DNA of 64,000 bases from Pyrocephalus nanus (GCA_038380795.1 CM076263.1:13134709-13198708), one strand, 5' to 3'. Counted from the first letter of the stretch, positions 24,615 through 37,155 are shown. Notes: generated from the letters alone by a model not told the origin. A program made the numbers and translations.

Positions 24615-27600
24615 TTGAATATCTTGCTTGTCTAATTAATATGCATCAGGACATTATGCAGGAATGCTTTCGACATGGCATAGTTGTCCATGAACTGAGT
24701 GCTGCATCACACACATTCCTTCAAGATCTGCAATGTCAGAGGGGATGTCCCACAACACTACAAGTGCTATATTTGCACCTGTTCAGGTAGGTGTGGTTGA
24801 AGCATTACTGCAGTAAGCATAACACAGAGACACATGCAGGAAGAAATTGCAAAAGAGATGACATACACCTTTGAGATCTCCATAGGCCATGATCATCCAA
24901 CAAGGAACATCACTCCTCTGCACTGTTTTTGGTTTTCTTTCTTGTCAGCATGTCTGAAGGGGTTCTCTCATAGCACAGAAATACTTGGTACAAAACTTAA
25001 TAGATCCTGACTTACCATTTTTCTGAGATCATTTCCAGTATTAGACTACATATGTCCTGCACATAAAAGTCATTTTATCTAAGAAAGGATAGGAAGCACA
25101 CAGACACTTCATTTACCATACTAAAACAAACAGTCTAAAAGTGCAATCCTCCACATGATAGGGTGGCAACTTCAGTCTTCTTTCTTTCTTCCTCCTCAGG
25201 TCAGAAGAGGACTGTAGCCATTCTGCTTCCTGAGTCCATAAACAAATTCTCAAATAACTCTTCCAGCTGAAACAAAAGAACAAAACTGCAACAAGAAAAA
25301 AAAAAAACCTTTGAAGCACTGTGGAGACACTAAAAAGCACTGAAGTTTTTTGTGCTACGTAACTATGAAAGAAGCATATAGAGTTGGTTGCTGAGTTCAG
25401 ACCTCAGCAGGCTTTCTAAAACTAATTCTAGACTCAGCAGCACTGCACAAGATATCACAAGCCTGTATGATTGCAGGTAATTACTCATACACGGTGCGAT
25501 TTCAGCTTTCATCACAATACCAAAACTGTTACAGCTCCACACAGTAGCTGTAGCAACTGAATGTTTACTCAAGAATACTTACATTATCTAAATGCCTCAT
25601 CTTAAACGTGCACACATGTAAAATTCAGCTACAAGTTAGCGATATACATACTGAAACTATATAGAAAAGAGAAAGGTGCCAAGGTACATAAACCAAGGTT
25701 TATCTTGTGAAGTTACAATTCCTGTTGACATGTGGAAGTTCAGGCTGTTGCAATCAAAAGGCGTGTTTGCAAGTCTAACATTTATAATTACACAAACATT
25801 CCCCCACCCTTAATGTCAAACACACTGAATGCCTTTCCGACAGTGAGAGGCTTTCCAGCTGGTGAAGAAAACAACATCAGGAATTCAATGTGTATATTAT
25901 ATAAAACTATTATCTATCTACATTTTCAAAGAGGATGGAGTTCATTTTTTCCCAGTCTGTAACTACTATAGCCAGGTGCCAGAATAATGGATAATATAGA
26001 CTGCAGTGGTTCATATTTTACTTATGCCTATTTAAAATATATTAATTGGTAACACAGACATTCTTCATCTGTCACAAGATTACAGTCTCAATTAACCAGG
26101 TATTAGCCCTTTGCAAACTGCTTACCAGTGATACAGCATAAAGTTCAAACGAAATACATGAAATCATAAATGGATCTTTCTCCTCTGAAGTTATTTCAAC
26201 TTTGAAAGGCAAGAGAGTCAACCAAGATTGCAAGGAACCAGCAAGTAGCAATTCTGGCACTAACTTTTTGTATGACTTCGGAAAATCTGTCCTGGGTTCC
26301 TCCTCCTCCTTTTGTCTCTCCGGTGTTTAGACAACAGTGATCCTGGATTGGTAGTCAGGTCTGAAATCATGCCATGTTAGTAAAATAGCTTACCAAAGTG
26401 CCTGCCCTAAGAGATTAATTGCCTAGGCTTCTTGTGTAATTGGTAGAGAGCATGATCTATGTCTTCTACTGATCCATGCAAAAGTTTTTCTATATTCCTT
26501 TGATCATGTAGAATATTGGTTTAAAAAATACAATCAAATTAATTGGTTATACCTGTATTGCTCCAAAAGAAAGAATTTAGACACGTTATTCATCCCTGAT
26601 ATACTCAGGTCTTTTTTTCCCAATAAATAGAAAATAATACATAGAAAACATCAGTGTGTCATTTATGAAAGCAAATTCAATACTAGAAGGGGAGGGGAGG
26701 CTAGAATACAGGTAGATTTGAATTACAGCTCTACCTGACTCAGACACGTACTGGGGGAGAGGGAGGGAAGAGCCACAGGGAAAATTCCAAGTAATAAACA
26801 GAAGTTCAAAATTAAAATATGCAGCATAGTGCTAATCATATTACACCTCTCACTAAGATTAATAAAATTATAAATATTAGTAGCTGTTATGTTATTTTTA
26901 CTATTCAGTTAGGCCACTTATCAGTAGCTGTGTTGAAAATTTCATATGCCAGCTGCAAGATCCACAGAGACCAAATCTGCCTGAAGTACAGACACATACA
27001 TAGTTTTCCTCATGGGTCTCTCAGAGCACTCCCTGCATTTTCACAATCAGTGGACAAAAATACTCTTTTTCGAAATCAGGCAAAAAGGCCAGTATTCACA
27101 AGGAGCTGAAACTCTGCTTTGAACGGAAAGAAAATCTGAGTAGCAGGGCTCCACTGAAACATGGCAACAGAACAACTGCAGACCTCCACTCAGCTACCCT
27201 TTCAAATACTCGGGGGTCACTGTCCCCCCTCATGCTCTCATATCAGGAGAGCTTGTGCTGCACCACAGGACTGACAGCTTCAGAAACCTACCTCAGGAAT
27301 GCTTCCTGATGATTGATTTAAAATAAAATATCACAGAAGAGGAGAACTCAGAAAGAGAATCCCCCTAGTCAGTGAGCAGAGCAGAGGGCAGATGCAAAAC
27401 AACCCACAAATATATATTCTCCTTAGCAATAGCTGCTCCAGGAGTGGGTACAGTGGCAAAAAGAGGAGTTTTTAAGAAACTATAATCAAGCCAAATACTC
27501 TTCAACTATAGTCATTTTAGGTTTTCAGAATAAAAAGTGCTTCATATCATATCTACTTTACTAGCTAACAAATGAAAGCCAAGTAGCTCTTAAGCATCAG

Positions 27601-29653
27601 GCTGATAAGGCAACTGTTCTCAGACAAACAAACTGCAGTAATTCTTGAAGGGCAAATTAAGCACTTGGTGGCAGGAGAGAAATGGGACTACTGTTGAATT
27701 TGGCTACCTTTTCCAGTCCCGGCCTAAGAACATACTGCAGCCTAACAGTATGTTTCAGTATTTGTTAATCTTATGAGGTCAGTCTGTTGAAGTTAATTTT
27801 TATTGCCCTATCTGAAATAAGAGGAAATGGGACTCATTAAGTTACCTTTCCCGACCATTCCCTCAGCACACCTAGCTTCCTAGAGGATAAACTACCCTCT
27901 GCTGGAATAAGCGAGAATTTACAGGCACAAAAACATGTCCTTAAAATCTTGCAGACCTTCTTTGAAGCATTCATCTGCAAATATAGTTCATCATTTGTTG
28001 CAGACTTACTAAAGCTGGAGCTTATTCCAGCGATTTTGCAGCCAGTATCATGTTAGTGAAAGATAACTGACTCACCTAATACATGAATCATTCCCACAAA
28101 ATTAGCCTTTTTCCAGTGAGCTTAAGTAGATTTTTCTAAGAACAAAACTGCTGATTTACAAATAGTATCTGGTAGCTTATTGGCTTGTATTATTATTTTC
28201 ATCCTCTGGAATCTTTCAGAATTCAATAATTAATGTGATACAATTCACCCCATGCAATTCTTCATCACATATGGTAACTATGTAGTCCATAAAAACTTTC
28301 TGAATAATTGCAATAGCAAGCATTTATAAAAAAAAAAGAAAAATCTTTCCCAAAGAGCCCAGCCTCAACATTTATTCAGATAATTCTTCCACTGGATAAC
28401 AAAAGAGCCATGGCATTCCACTAGTAATTATTAATCCATCCTGACAGCTAGAAACACTTTCAAGTCCAGCCCCACATTGGGCAGGATGGTACAAGAAGGA
28501 ACTTCTATTAAACTTTCGGCTGATCATAACTCACATCTATCCTCAAATCGCATGCCCAAGCCAGCCTTCATGATGCAAAAGTACAATACAGCCTCAGCAT
28601 ATACTAGAAAGGATTCTTCCCTCTTTCTGAAGATGGTCCAGGTAACTTCATGGAACAAAATAAATTTCACCTAAAAATTACTGACCATCTTCTTGGAGTG
28701 CATCAGGACAGAAACAGAAAACACAATTGTACATAGGTTGTATGCTTTCCAGAGAAACTTCAGTTTATTTTACATGGAGGTGTTAAACAAAAAACAAAGC
28801 CAAGTATGACAACAAAGAAAGGAATGCCACAAAACCATATCATGTGTTAAGCCACTTCCATGACTGTTAATCCAGCTGCAAAAATCACAGGTTCACTGAT
28901 CTCATCACAGGAGCCTTTGGTACACAGCTTTTAAGAGTTGATAAAAGTTCCAGCTTTCAAGCTTCAGTTCTTTGTTCAAAACCACAGAACATAGCTGTGA
29001 AACACACCCTAGGGTACCATCCTCACAGCTCCAGAAAAAGAACAAAAGAAAAAAAAAATCAAAAACCAACCGACAAAACCCCCAAACAAAATAAAGTCTG
29101 ATACTTTGTTGAAATTTCTGGCACATAGATATTGTCCCAGAATTACAGTCAGGATCCTTGGAAAGGGTCTTCAGTCTTACTGTTTCTCCTGGAAAATCTG
29201 CAGAATAGCTAGACTGTGACAGGACCTGCCAGATAACTACTTCCTGTGTAGTTTGGGGCTGTTTCTGCTTCCACCACAGCTGTTGATTATGGTAGTGCAA
29301 CTCCTCACAACAAAATGAAACACCACACAGCACCAGCTGCAGAAAGCTAAAAAAAATAAAAATAAAATAAATTAGCCCTCCCCCCAAAAAATTGCTAATA
29401 TTTACAAAGTATATTCCAAAGTCCCCTGTAAAATTTATCCAGCATATATTTTAAAATACTGCTTTACTTTAGTGAAGGTAGCAGTTGGTGCCCAAGAGGC
29501 ATTTAACTCAAAACATTTTTTTCTTCATAGGGTCTGACTTAGCTGGCTACTTGTAATTCATCAGGCAATGCCTGAAATAGTCAAAATTATTTTAAGGGCT
29601 CTTCTAAGAACTTCTCATTTCTGCTGTTGGCCTCTGAAAGGCAAGTAAAAACT

Positions 29654-29718
29654 GCCAAACTTCAAAAAAACCCCACAAAACAAACAACAAACCAAAACAA
29701 ACCCCAAAACAAAACCAG
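29654..29718. repeat. A/C-rich low-complexity tract
   Basis: A run composed almost only of A and C, made of CAAAA- and CCCCAAAA-like words, with no coding signal. Confidence 0.75.
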
Positions 29719-29924
29719 TATAAGCAACAGTTGAGAGAGAAGCTATTTTAATCTACACTGCTCCAAAGAAATGGATTGAAAAAATAACTTTAAAGTATTT
29801 TATCTATTAATGCAGACTTCATAAGTGCCAAAATAGAGCAATGTAGCACCGCAGTGACAAATGCTATTACAGAGGAAAAACCATTCAGTGTACTACAAAG
29901 ATTAACAGCATCATTTTAATTGGG

Positions 29925-29941
29925 AAAAAAAAAAAAAAAAA
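29925..29941. repeat. Poly(A) tract, 17 bp
   Basis: Simple homopolymer with no element body recognised beside it. Confidence 0.85.
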
Positions 29942-32782
29942 GCCAAATTCAGTAGCATGATTGACTAATACAGAGCACACGACTGTGGAGTAAATTACAG
30001 AGCTGTGTACTTTGGCATGATAGTGTCCCACGGGAGTGCAGAGGTGCCTTGCATGCCAGAGCACCACTAGATCCCCTGACAGTGGTATTTTGCAGCTCTC
30101 TCGTAGACAGTCATGTAGCAAGAAGAGCAGGCAGGAATGGGACACGACTGGTCTCACTCACCAGAAAATTCACCCGCCCTGGGAAAGCCCCAAATCATCA
30201 AGATGTTTTATCAGGAACAAAGGAAGTGTACAAGAAGTGCTAGTAACATTGCTAGTAATACTGGTAATAACCAGAGTTTCTAAAAAAAATAAATATTGCT
30301 GTTACTATCTGTGATGATTTTATACAAAAAAATGTGGGCAAGAAATGATTAAATTCTTTAAAATGTAAAATTTTTATCTACTTACAATGCTACTTCTGTC
30401 AAATGATGTTACAGAATTCTCACTTCCTTTGAAATATTTTTTCAACTTACTCCCTGTGTAATATTTCTATTCTAATTATTCATTAAGAAAGATTGTTATG
30501 TAACATTTGGTTCAGTTTATCTCCATTGTCTATTAATAATGATTTTATTTTGGCATACAGACAGAGTTTACTCTAACAGTTGGGTTTTTTCCTGAAAAAC
30601 TTTATGTGTCAGAAGTATGACAGATGAACAAAAATTAAACAAAAAAGCAACAATAAAGTTTTCCCACACCCAAATTTCCCATGAAAAGAGAAAGGCTGGC
30701 AAGCTGTTAAGTCAAGAATGTTACTGAACTCCAGATATATAACGGGAGTTTAACATGCAAAATGTTTTTCAGACCTGCAGCGCGCTAAGAGCAGTCCAAA
30801 GTTTCCAAAATTGGCTGTATATACACTTCCACTGCCTGCTGAACACACAGCTCCTCTGGAAGCAGAGCTCATAGAAGCACTGCCAGAAAATACCAATCAG
30901 TTCAAATGTCTATGTGAGCATTTTGCTGTTAAAACCACAGTTACATACAGCAGGGAGACCTGTGCATAGTTTATCTGCCTATGTTCCAGCTGCCTCTGAG
31001 CAGTGCAGGTAAGGTTTTGGAACCATCAGCTGCTAAAGAAGATTTAAAAGGAATATCATATGACAGCTGAGACACACTGAATGAATAAGCCATGGAAGAA
31101 AAAAAATCAAATATTTTAATTAAAATCTTTCATCGAGCTAGAACTATGACAGCAGCTAGTTACACAGCTCAACTAATTAGGCTATAGTAGTTGACTCATA
31201 TTTCAGAGTTAACCTTCTAAAAATTGTAACATTACAATCAGAAAAAGTTTACTCTGAGGCAAGTCAAAGTAAATTCTAACTATTTTGTCTGTCCTCATGT
31301 TTTCCAACCTAGTAGTTTTTAAATTTGCTGGGGGGTTTCCATAGATGATTATCACTCCCAAGCTTTCATTTTTAATTAATTATTTTCTCACCTAAGCGGT
31401 TCCTCACAAACAGAAGTCCTTTCGTGGTTACTCAATGATACAAGGAGTGACATTTCAGCTATGAGAGCATGAGAACTCATGCTACAAGTGGAATTTCTTC
31501 ATTTTTTCAGTTCCACTTTGAGTCTCTTCTATGCTTTGAAGACTAAGGATTTCACGATTATACATTTCATCTTGACTAGGAGTTCTACCATTAGTTCAGT
31601 GGGAAACTCCCAAAAGTTACTGTGTTTTTCCAATAACTCTGAAAGTTCTATGCAGTGGGTAGACACAGGAAGCTCATATGAAACCTGTCCCACAATTCTG
31701 TGGCTGATTTCTCTAATATTATCTAATTAAGATTATACTTTTGTTGTTTCTTCATTGATTTCCCTGACTTTGTCGCACTTCTTAATTAGTTCTTCAAATG
31801 CATCCATTATAACACAGACCTTACAGAACAAAAGATAGCATTCACTCTTTCACATACACACTCATGTCTATGCACTCAGAGAACGACCTGTGAGCCCTTT
31901 ACTATAGACTGAGCCTTCTGAAGGTACACAGCCTGTTATGAGATGGTCTAAATACCATAAAGACTGGATGGGCAGGTAAGAAAAGAAGTGGGAAAAAGGC
32001 AGTAACAAAGAAACACAGATAATTTCCTCTGCCTTTAGTCATCAAAAACCTTTGTACCAAGGAAGCAAGGTAATTCTTTTCCCATACTGATAAATATTGC
32101 TACACCCATGTCAATTTAATCCCATATTATGGCCTCTAATGCCAGAGCACCAAAATCTCAGTGCAGGAAAAAATTACTATTGAGAAAACACATGCAATTA
32201 CACTTCCTGAATTCAGATCTTGCTCTGCGCCTGCTCTGTTCCTGGAACAGTCAGAAAACTGTTTAAAAGACATGAAAAAACAACCTTTGTGCTGCACTTT
32301 CTTTGAGAATTATTTTGAAGTGCTTCTAATTTGCTTCTGAAAATTAGGCAAACCTAATTGAGCAACCTCTACTCCCACGTGTACCTCTGTGCTTGTGACA
32401 GAATTACTTTCTAATTTTGTAAAAGACAGCTGCCAATACTAGCAAAACGTAAGGAAGAGTGCTGTTTGTTTTCTCTGAGCAGACCAGATCGACACCACCA
32501 CCATAGTTTCTTTATATGCATTACGTAAAAGTTCTTTTTTAAAATCTGAATTTCAGTTTTCAAAAGCACTTAGGTAACACTAAAAAGCTGATCAAATAAA
32601 AAAAAAAAAAAGCTTTTTTTTCATGTCTGCTCATACAACATTGAAAACTGAAACTCTTTGTTCTCTTTCCCACAGTACACACTTGTCCTCACATATTTTG
32701 TTCTGTCAGTATTTTTATCATTAGTATGTCACGATATTATCTTGACTTTAGTTAAAGTCCACGGGCATCATGTTCATAGGCT

Positions 32783-32818
32783 AAAAAAAAAAAAAAAAAA
32801 AAAAAGAGAGAGAGAGAG
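32783..32818. repeat. Poly(A) followed by (GA)n
   Basis: Twenty-three A residues (32,783-32,805) run into a short GA microsatellite ending near 32,818, about 600 bp before the CpG island begins. Confidence 0.9.
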
Positions 32819-33419
32819 GGAGAAGGATAATAAGACTAAGAAATAATAGATTTTTATGACACTTTGCCTCTCTTTGTCAGCAGGAGCTTCTTGTGAGGAT
32901 ATAAACGTCATGCTTTGGGACACGGGTTTTGTATCCTTTGTAGAAACTAATGTCACCAAGTGCACAAGAAAGGGCGTTAGACCAGCTGGATCCAGGTGTG
33001 AAGTCCAGTGTGACAGTGAAAAGCTTCATCCCCTCAGCCAAAAGCATTAAGCACGGATCACTAGTACAGAAACATCCATGCACATACTTGTGGTCATGGG
33101 TTTTGTGTGGACATCTCTGGGCTAGGGACTACATCACCACCATCACCACTCGGGTGAAAGCCGCACACAGGCACTGCATAAAGCGAATGCTGCCCTGCCA
33201 TGAGCCTAGATAAGGCTGAACTACAATCATAGTGCTCTGCCAACAAGTGCAGCCTATTTCCAATTCATACGCGATTGTCTCACAAGCAAGACCGAACAAG
33301 TTCTTGGAACATACAAATGCATCCCTTGAACGTACACACACCCTTCCTGTGCTCAGTACCCACGCAAAACAGAGGCCAGAATCAGGCAGTGTGTCAGTAA
33401 ATCAGCCGTACATGAGACC

Positions 33420-34265
33420 TCTTCTTCGCAGCGGGACACGGCGGTCACGCTGCCCCGGTGCCAGAGCACCGGCTGCCGGCCGGGATCCCATGTGGCGTCT
33501 CCTCTGTGACGAGCAGCCCGCGTACGCGTGGGGGTCCCACGGGCTCAGCCCCTCTCGTGGAGCCCGGGCCCCCTTCCCGGCTCCCACGCAGGAGAGCGGT
33601 GGGCGCGGCAACTCCCGGGGAAACACCGCTCCCCCGGGGCGCCGTCCTGTGCTTTAGGGGAGGCGCGAGCAGCCCGTTCCCACACTGCTCACTCCCCGCG
33701 GGGGCACAGGGGGGTCTCCGGTCGCGGGGGAGGGCTCGGAGCGCTGGGACAGGTGCCCGCTCCGCTCCCGGCTCCGCCCGGCCCGGCCCGGCCCGGCCCC
33801 GTTCAACCTGCCCCGGGCGGCGCGGCCAATGGCGCGCGAGGGCGGGGAGCGGCGGCGGGAGCTGCCCGGGCCGCCCCCGCCCTCCGCGGCGAAACTCGGC
33901 GGGAGCGCCGCGGGCACGGACACGGCGCCCGCTCCCTGCACGGCTCCGCACCACCCCGCGCACCGCCGGCCGGCGGGAGGGGGATGAGCCGCGGCCACCG
34001 CGCTGCCCCGGCACCTTCCCACGCCGCCCCCACAGGCACCCCCCGCACGCCCGCCCGGGGCCGCCCCAGCGCAGCGCTGAGCGCTGCCCGGCGTCGGAGC
34101 GAGAGGCGGTGAGGCGGCTCCGCTCGGCCCCGCTCGGCTCGGGCCCCGATCCCCGATCCCCCTCTGGGCTGGGCGCGGAGCTGCGGCAGGAAGAGGTAGC
34201 CACGCACGGCTCCCCCGGCTGCGGTCGGTGGCTGCCGGACGGCACCCCGCTTCGGCCCCTTTTTA
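33420..34265 (+). promoter_or_regulatory. PTGER4: CpG island, probable PTGER4 promoter and 5' leader
   Basis: Base composition switches sharply from AT-rich to strongly GC-rich with dense CpG at about 33,420 and back near 34,265. Within it are a CCAAT box (33,826-33,830, in GGCCAATGG, an NF-Y-type site), a GC box GGGCGGGG (33,840-33,847, Sp1-type) and a short (GGCCC)n run at about 33,777-33,798. I see no clear TATA box, so initiation is probably dispersed. Long open frames on both strands across this island are by-products of high GC. The island ends about 215 bp before the EP4 start codon, which fits a promoter plus untranslated leader. The exact transcription start cannot be read from the sequence. 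Confidence 0.8.
33826..33847 (+). promoter_or_regulatory. PTGER4: CCAAT box with adjacent GC box
   Basis: CCAAT at 33,826-33,830 is followed 9 bp later by GGGCGGGG at 33,840-33,847. This is a common NF-Y/Sp1 arrangement in TATA-less vertebrate promoters. Function is inferred. Confidence 0.55.
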
Positions 34266-34287
34266 GGACTTTTTTTTCTTTCTTTAG
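34109..34287 (+). other. PTGER4: Possible short intron in the PTGER4 5' leader
   Basis: Human PTGER4 has a leader interrupted by an intron. Here a donor-like GTGAGG begins at 34,109 and a strong acceptor (long T tract ending CTTTCTTTAG) ends at 34,287. A weaker alternative donor GTAGCC starts at 34,196. If used, exon 2 would begin at 34,288 and carry the start codon. This is an inference from splice-site appearance only. Confidence 0.3.
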
Positions 34288-34357
34288 CTGAAGCACGCTA
34301 CTCTTTTTTTTTTCTTTCTTTTTTTTTTCTTTTTCTTTTTTTTTTTTTTTTTTTAAA
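34268..34357 (+). repeat. Long pyrimidine (T-rich) tract before the PTGER4 start codon
   Basis: About 90 bp of nearly pure T/C, broken only by a short segment containing GCTGAAGCACGC, lies 120-210 bp upstream of the EP4 ATG. It may contribute a polypyrimidine tract to a leader splice acceptor. Its homopolymer runs are also places where sequence length may be unreliable. Confidence 0.8.
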
Positions 34358-34480
34358 ACTTCTCGCTCACTTGAATTTTTACTTTCTCACTAAGCAACTC
34401 CCGTCCCCCCTCTTCCTCGTTCTTTCCTTTTCGGAGCCGACCTTGCCGTCTGTGGACTCGCCGGCTGCAGCGTGGGCATC

Positions 34481-35311
34481 ATGTCATTCGACCCCACCAT
34501 CATGTCACCTGCGAACGGCTCCGCCAACGGGACCGCCAGCGGGACCGAGGGCGGGAAGCCCCCCACCATCCCCACGGTCATGTTCATCTTCGGCGTGGTG
34601 GGCAACCTCATAGCCATCGTGGTGCTCTGCAAGTCCAGGAAGGAGCAGAAGGAGACCACTTTCTACACCCTGGTCTGTGGGCTGGCAGTCACCGATCTCT
34701 TGGGGACCTGCCTGGTGAGTCCGGTCACGATTGCCACTTACCTGCAGAACCGCTGGCCAGGAGGACCTGCGCTGTGTGAGTACAGCTCCTTCATCCTGCT
34801 CTTCTTTGGACTCTCTGGCCTCAGCATTATCTGTGCCATGTCTATAGAGAGATACCTGGCCATCAACCATGCCTATTTCTACAACCATTATGTGGACAAG
34901 AAGCTGGCAGGGCTCACACTCTTTGCCATCTATGCTTCCAACGTGCTGTTCTGTGCCCTCCCCAGCATGGGGCTCGGCAAATCTACCATGCAGTACCCTT
35001 ACACTTGGTGTTTCATAGACTGGCGAACAAACGAGGCTACCCATGCAGCATATTCCTACATGTATGCAGGCTTCAGCTCCTTCCTGATCATGGTGACTGT
35101 GATCTGCAACATCCTGGTGTGTGTGGCCCTCATTCGCATGCACCGCCAGTTCATGAGACGCACATCCCTGGGGACAGACACCACCTCCAGCCGTTTATCT
35201 GACTTTCGCAGACGCCGGAGCTTCCGTCGGATGGCCGGAGCAGAGATCCAGATGGTCATTCTGCTTATTGCCACTTCCCTGGTGGTGGTGATCTGCTCCA
35301 TTCCTCTGGTG
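34481..35311 (+). CDS. PTGER4: Prostaglandin E2 receptor EP4, coding exon 1 (TM1 to TM6)
   Basis: This exon encodes residues 1-277 of a rhodopsin-family GPCR that binds PGE2 at the plasma membrane and, in characterised EP4 receptors, signals mainly through Gs and cAMP. I chose the ATG at 34,481; an in-frame GTG at 34,472 is upstream, and a second ATG at codon 8 is possible. Visible features are N-glycosylation sites N12 and N16, TM1 at about 32-50, the E-R-Y motif (residues 123-125) after TM3, the extracellular cysteine pair C99/C177, W-C-F in the second loop, and an R-R-R-R cluster (243-246) before TM6. The third intracellular loop is shorter than in human EP4, with only a few residues replacing an Ala/His-rich segment. 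The exon ends in TM6 at a GTGAGT donor (35,312). Identity is very secure. Confidence 0.98.
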
Positions 35312-37132
35312 GTGAGTAACATAGTACAACCTTACTTCTGTTCCATCACCCACACTCTGAAGTCTTTCTTCCTCCTAGTCTGTGCTTGTAGATTCCAATT
35401 TAGCTGTTGTTTCAAAGTGTTACAATAACTGAAAGGCTGTTAACATACGGGAGTGATGGAGAGAAAGTTGAGTAGATTTATATTTACACAAAAAGAAACA
35501 TGCTTATCCCAAGTGCTGGACTCCTTTGGCTGGTTAAAATAGAGTGCCAAAAATTCTCAATGATTGTTCCGCTGTTAAGCTGGAATCCGCATAGCAAAAA
35601 TCCTACTAAAAGCTAAAGGCACTTTAAAGTTCACCTGCAAAATTAATTTGTGATGAGTGAGTTTTGGGTCTGGCCTGCATTTCTGGATGTTTGGTATGTT
35701 TTAAAAATTGTGCATACTGTTGCTGAACAGCAAGGTACGTGCTGTACAGTGGTCCTTGATGTGCAGTGGGAGGACAGGGTTGTGTTCACTTGGCACCAAC
35801 TACATTCAGAGTGCTTCACAACCAAAATCTGAGCTGAGCTTCCCCTCCTCAGGGAGTTCACGCATGATCTCTCAGGTAGATCCCACAGGGACATCCCTCT
35901 AGGAGCTCCCCACACAGTGGGAGGAGTAAACTCGGTGGAACCACCTGTTGGAGTATTGCTCAGTTAAATATGAGTGTTGAAGGGATCCAGCCCACATAAA
36001 CCTTGAGATCGTACTGAAATGTCAAATAACATTGCCACTAACCATTTGCTAATTTTCTGAAAAGGCTGATATAATTAATGTCATTAAACTGAACACTCAG
36101 AACCCACATTTTTCTATTCTTCCACCTTATCGCCCAGAAAGACAAAAAAACCCTAACAAAACCCACCAGCTGCAGGCTTAGTTCTAGCTTGGCACCCACA
36201 ATAATAAAGCTTGGCAAACCCCTGTCCTCCTCTGACTCAGAGACATTAAACAAGTAGCTGTCTTGCCTTATTTGCCATGTTCCAAAACACAGTGTCGGGA
36301 CCCAAGCAGTGGTTGTCAGACAGAAGGGTGTTTTTGGAAGGATTATTTTAAGGTTTACCGTTAGTAGGGTAATCCTTCTGTCACAGAGAGGGTACAATGT
36401 ATGTTAAATACGGCTGGCCACCTGGGGATGCAAATCAGCGTAAGGAAGTTTAGAGAAGGGCATGAGAACAGGACTCAGCTGTCAGCAAGTCTGTCCCCCT
36501 CAGCTCAGAGGAGCAGTAATCACAAGGGTTGGGCCAGTTTTGCCACATTACTAACATAAACAGGAGCTAGTGAACTGTGGCCGTGCTGGAGCACCCGTGC
36601 CCCGGCTGTCGGCTCCTGTCCTTCGGCGTTGTCACTTTGCTGAGGCATGACCGAGCACGATGCCATGTGCTCCTTGCTTGACATGTAAAGGAGGTCGAGA
36701 GGTGCTGCCGGAGCTGCACACAAGGTGTCCCCGAGAGGAGCACAGGCGTTAGACAGCCTGCCCTGCAGTCCAGCTCCAGAAACTGCGGGAGTGAGCTGAC
36801 TGGCTGCACCGGGATGCATCAGGTGGCTGAATCCTGGGCAGTACTAAGGGGTGACAATACTTAATTTGATTAATTTAGTATCAAAACAGCTACTTCACGG
36901 AAGGAACACAACTGCATTTTCAAAAGAGGTGCGGGTAAATGCGGGGAATGGGTTCTGTGAATTAAATACAGTGTTGTAATATGATGGACTTCAGCAGTTT
37001 CAGAAAAAAGCCAAACCTTATCCTGTGGCAAAGCAGCTAGAGGAAGGCTGAGAAGTCTGGAAATGAAATGCAAAATGAAATAGTTTATATCCATTTGGAC
37101 CTAGGCCCCTAGGCAGTCTTCTACATAAACCT

Positions 37133-37155
37133 AAAAAAAAAAAAAAAAAAAAAAA
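37133..37155. repeat. Poly(A) tract, 23 bp
   Basis: Homopolymer within the PTGER4 intron; no retroposon body recognised upstream. Confidence 0.9.

Larger units (their letters stand above)
14167..33419. other. Long gene-free region upstream of PTGER4
   Basis: I looked for exons flanked by plausible splice sites and for recognisable protein fragments on both strands and found none. Open frames here are at most about 160 codons (28,905-29,387 minus, rich in low-complexity Phe/Leu) and look like chance. Simple repeats and one perfect inverted repeat are listed separately. In human the corresponding interval upstream of PTGER4 is a gene desert with reported distal regulatory variation. Enhancers may therefore lie here, but the sequence alone does not show them. 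Confidence 0.6.

Noticed and set aside
28905..29387. 160-codon minus-strand open frame in the desert
   Set aside because: It consists of low-complexity Phe/Leu runs from A-rich DNA, with no domain, promoter or splice context.
33458..34296. Long overlapping open frames on both strands (up to about 280 codons) in the CpG island
   Set aside because: They occur in several frames on both strands at once, are dominated by Arg/Pro/Gly/Ala and lack any domain. This is what GC-rich DNA with few stop codons produces.
34472..34480. GTG start three codons upstream of the EP4 ATG
   Set aside because: Vertebrate receptors initiate at ATG; the ATG at 34,481 gives an N-terminus of normal length.
34505..35143. 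212-codon minus-strand open frame opposite EP4 exon 1
   Set aside because: It is the antisense shadow of a well-conserved GPCR exon and shows no recognisable protein features.
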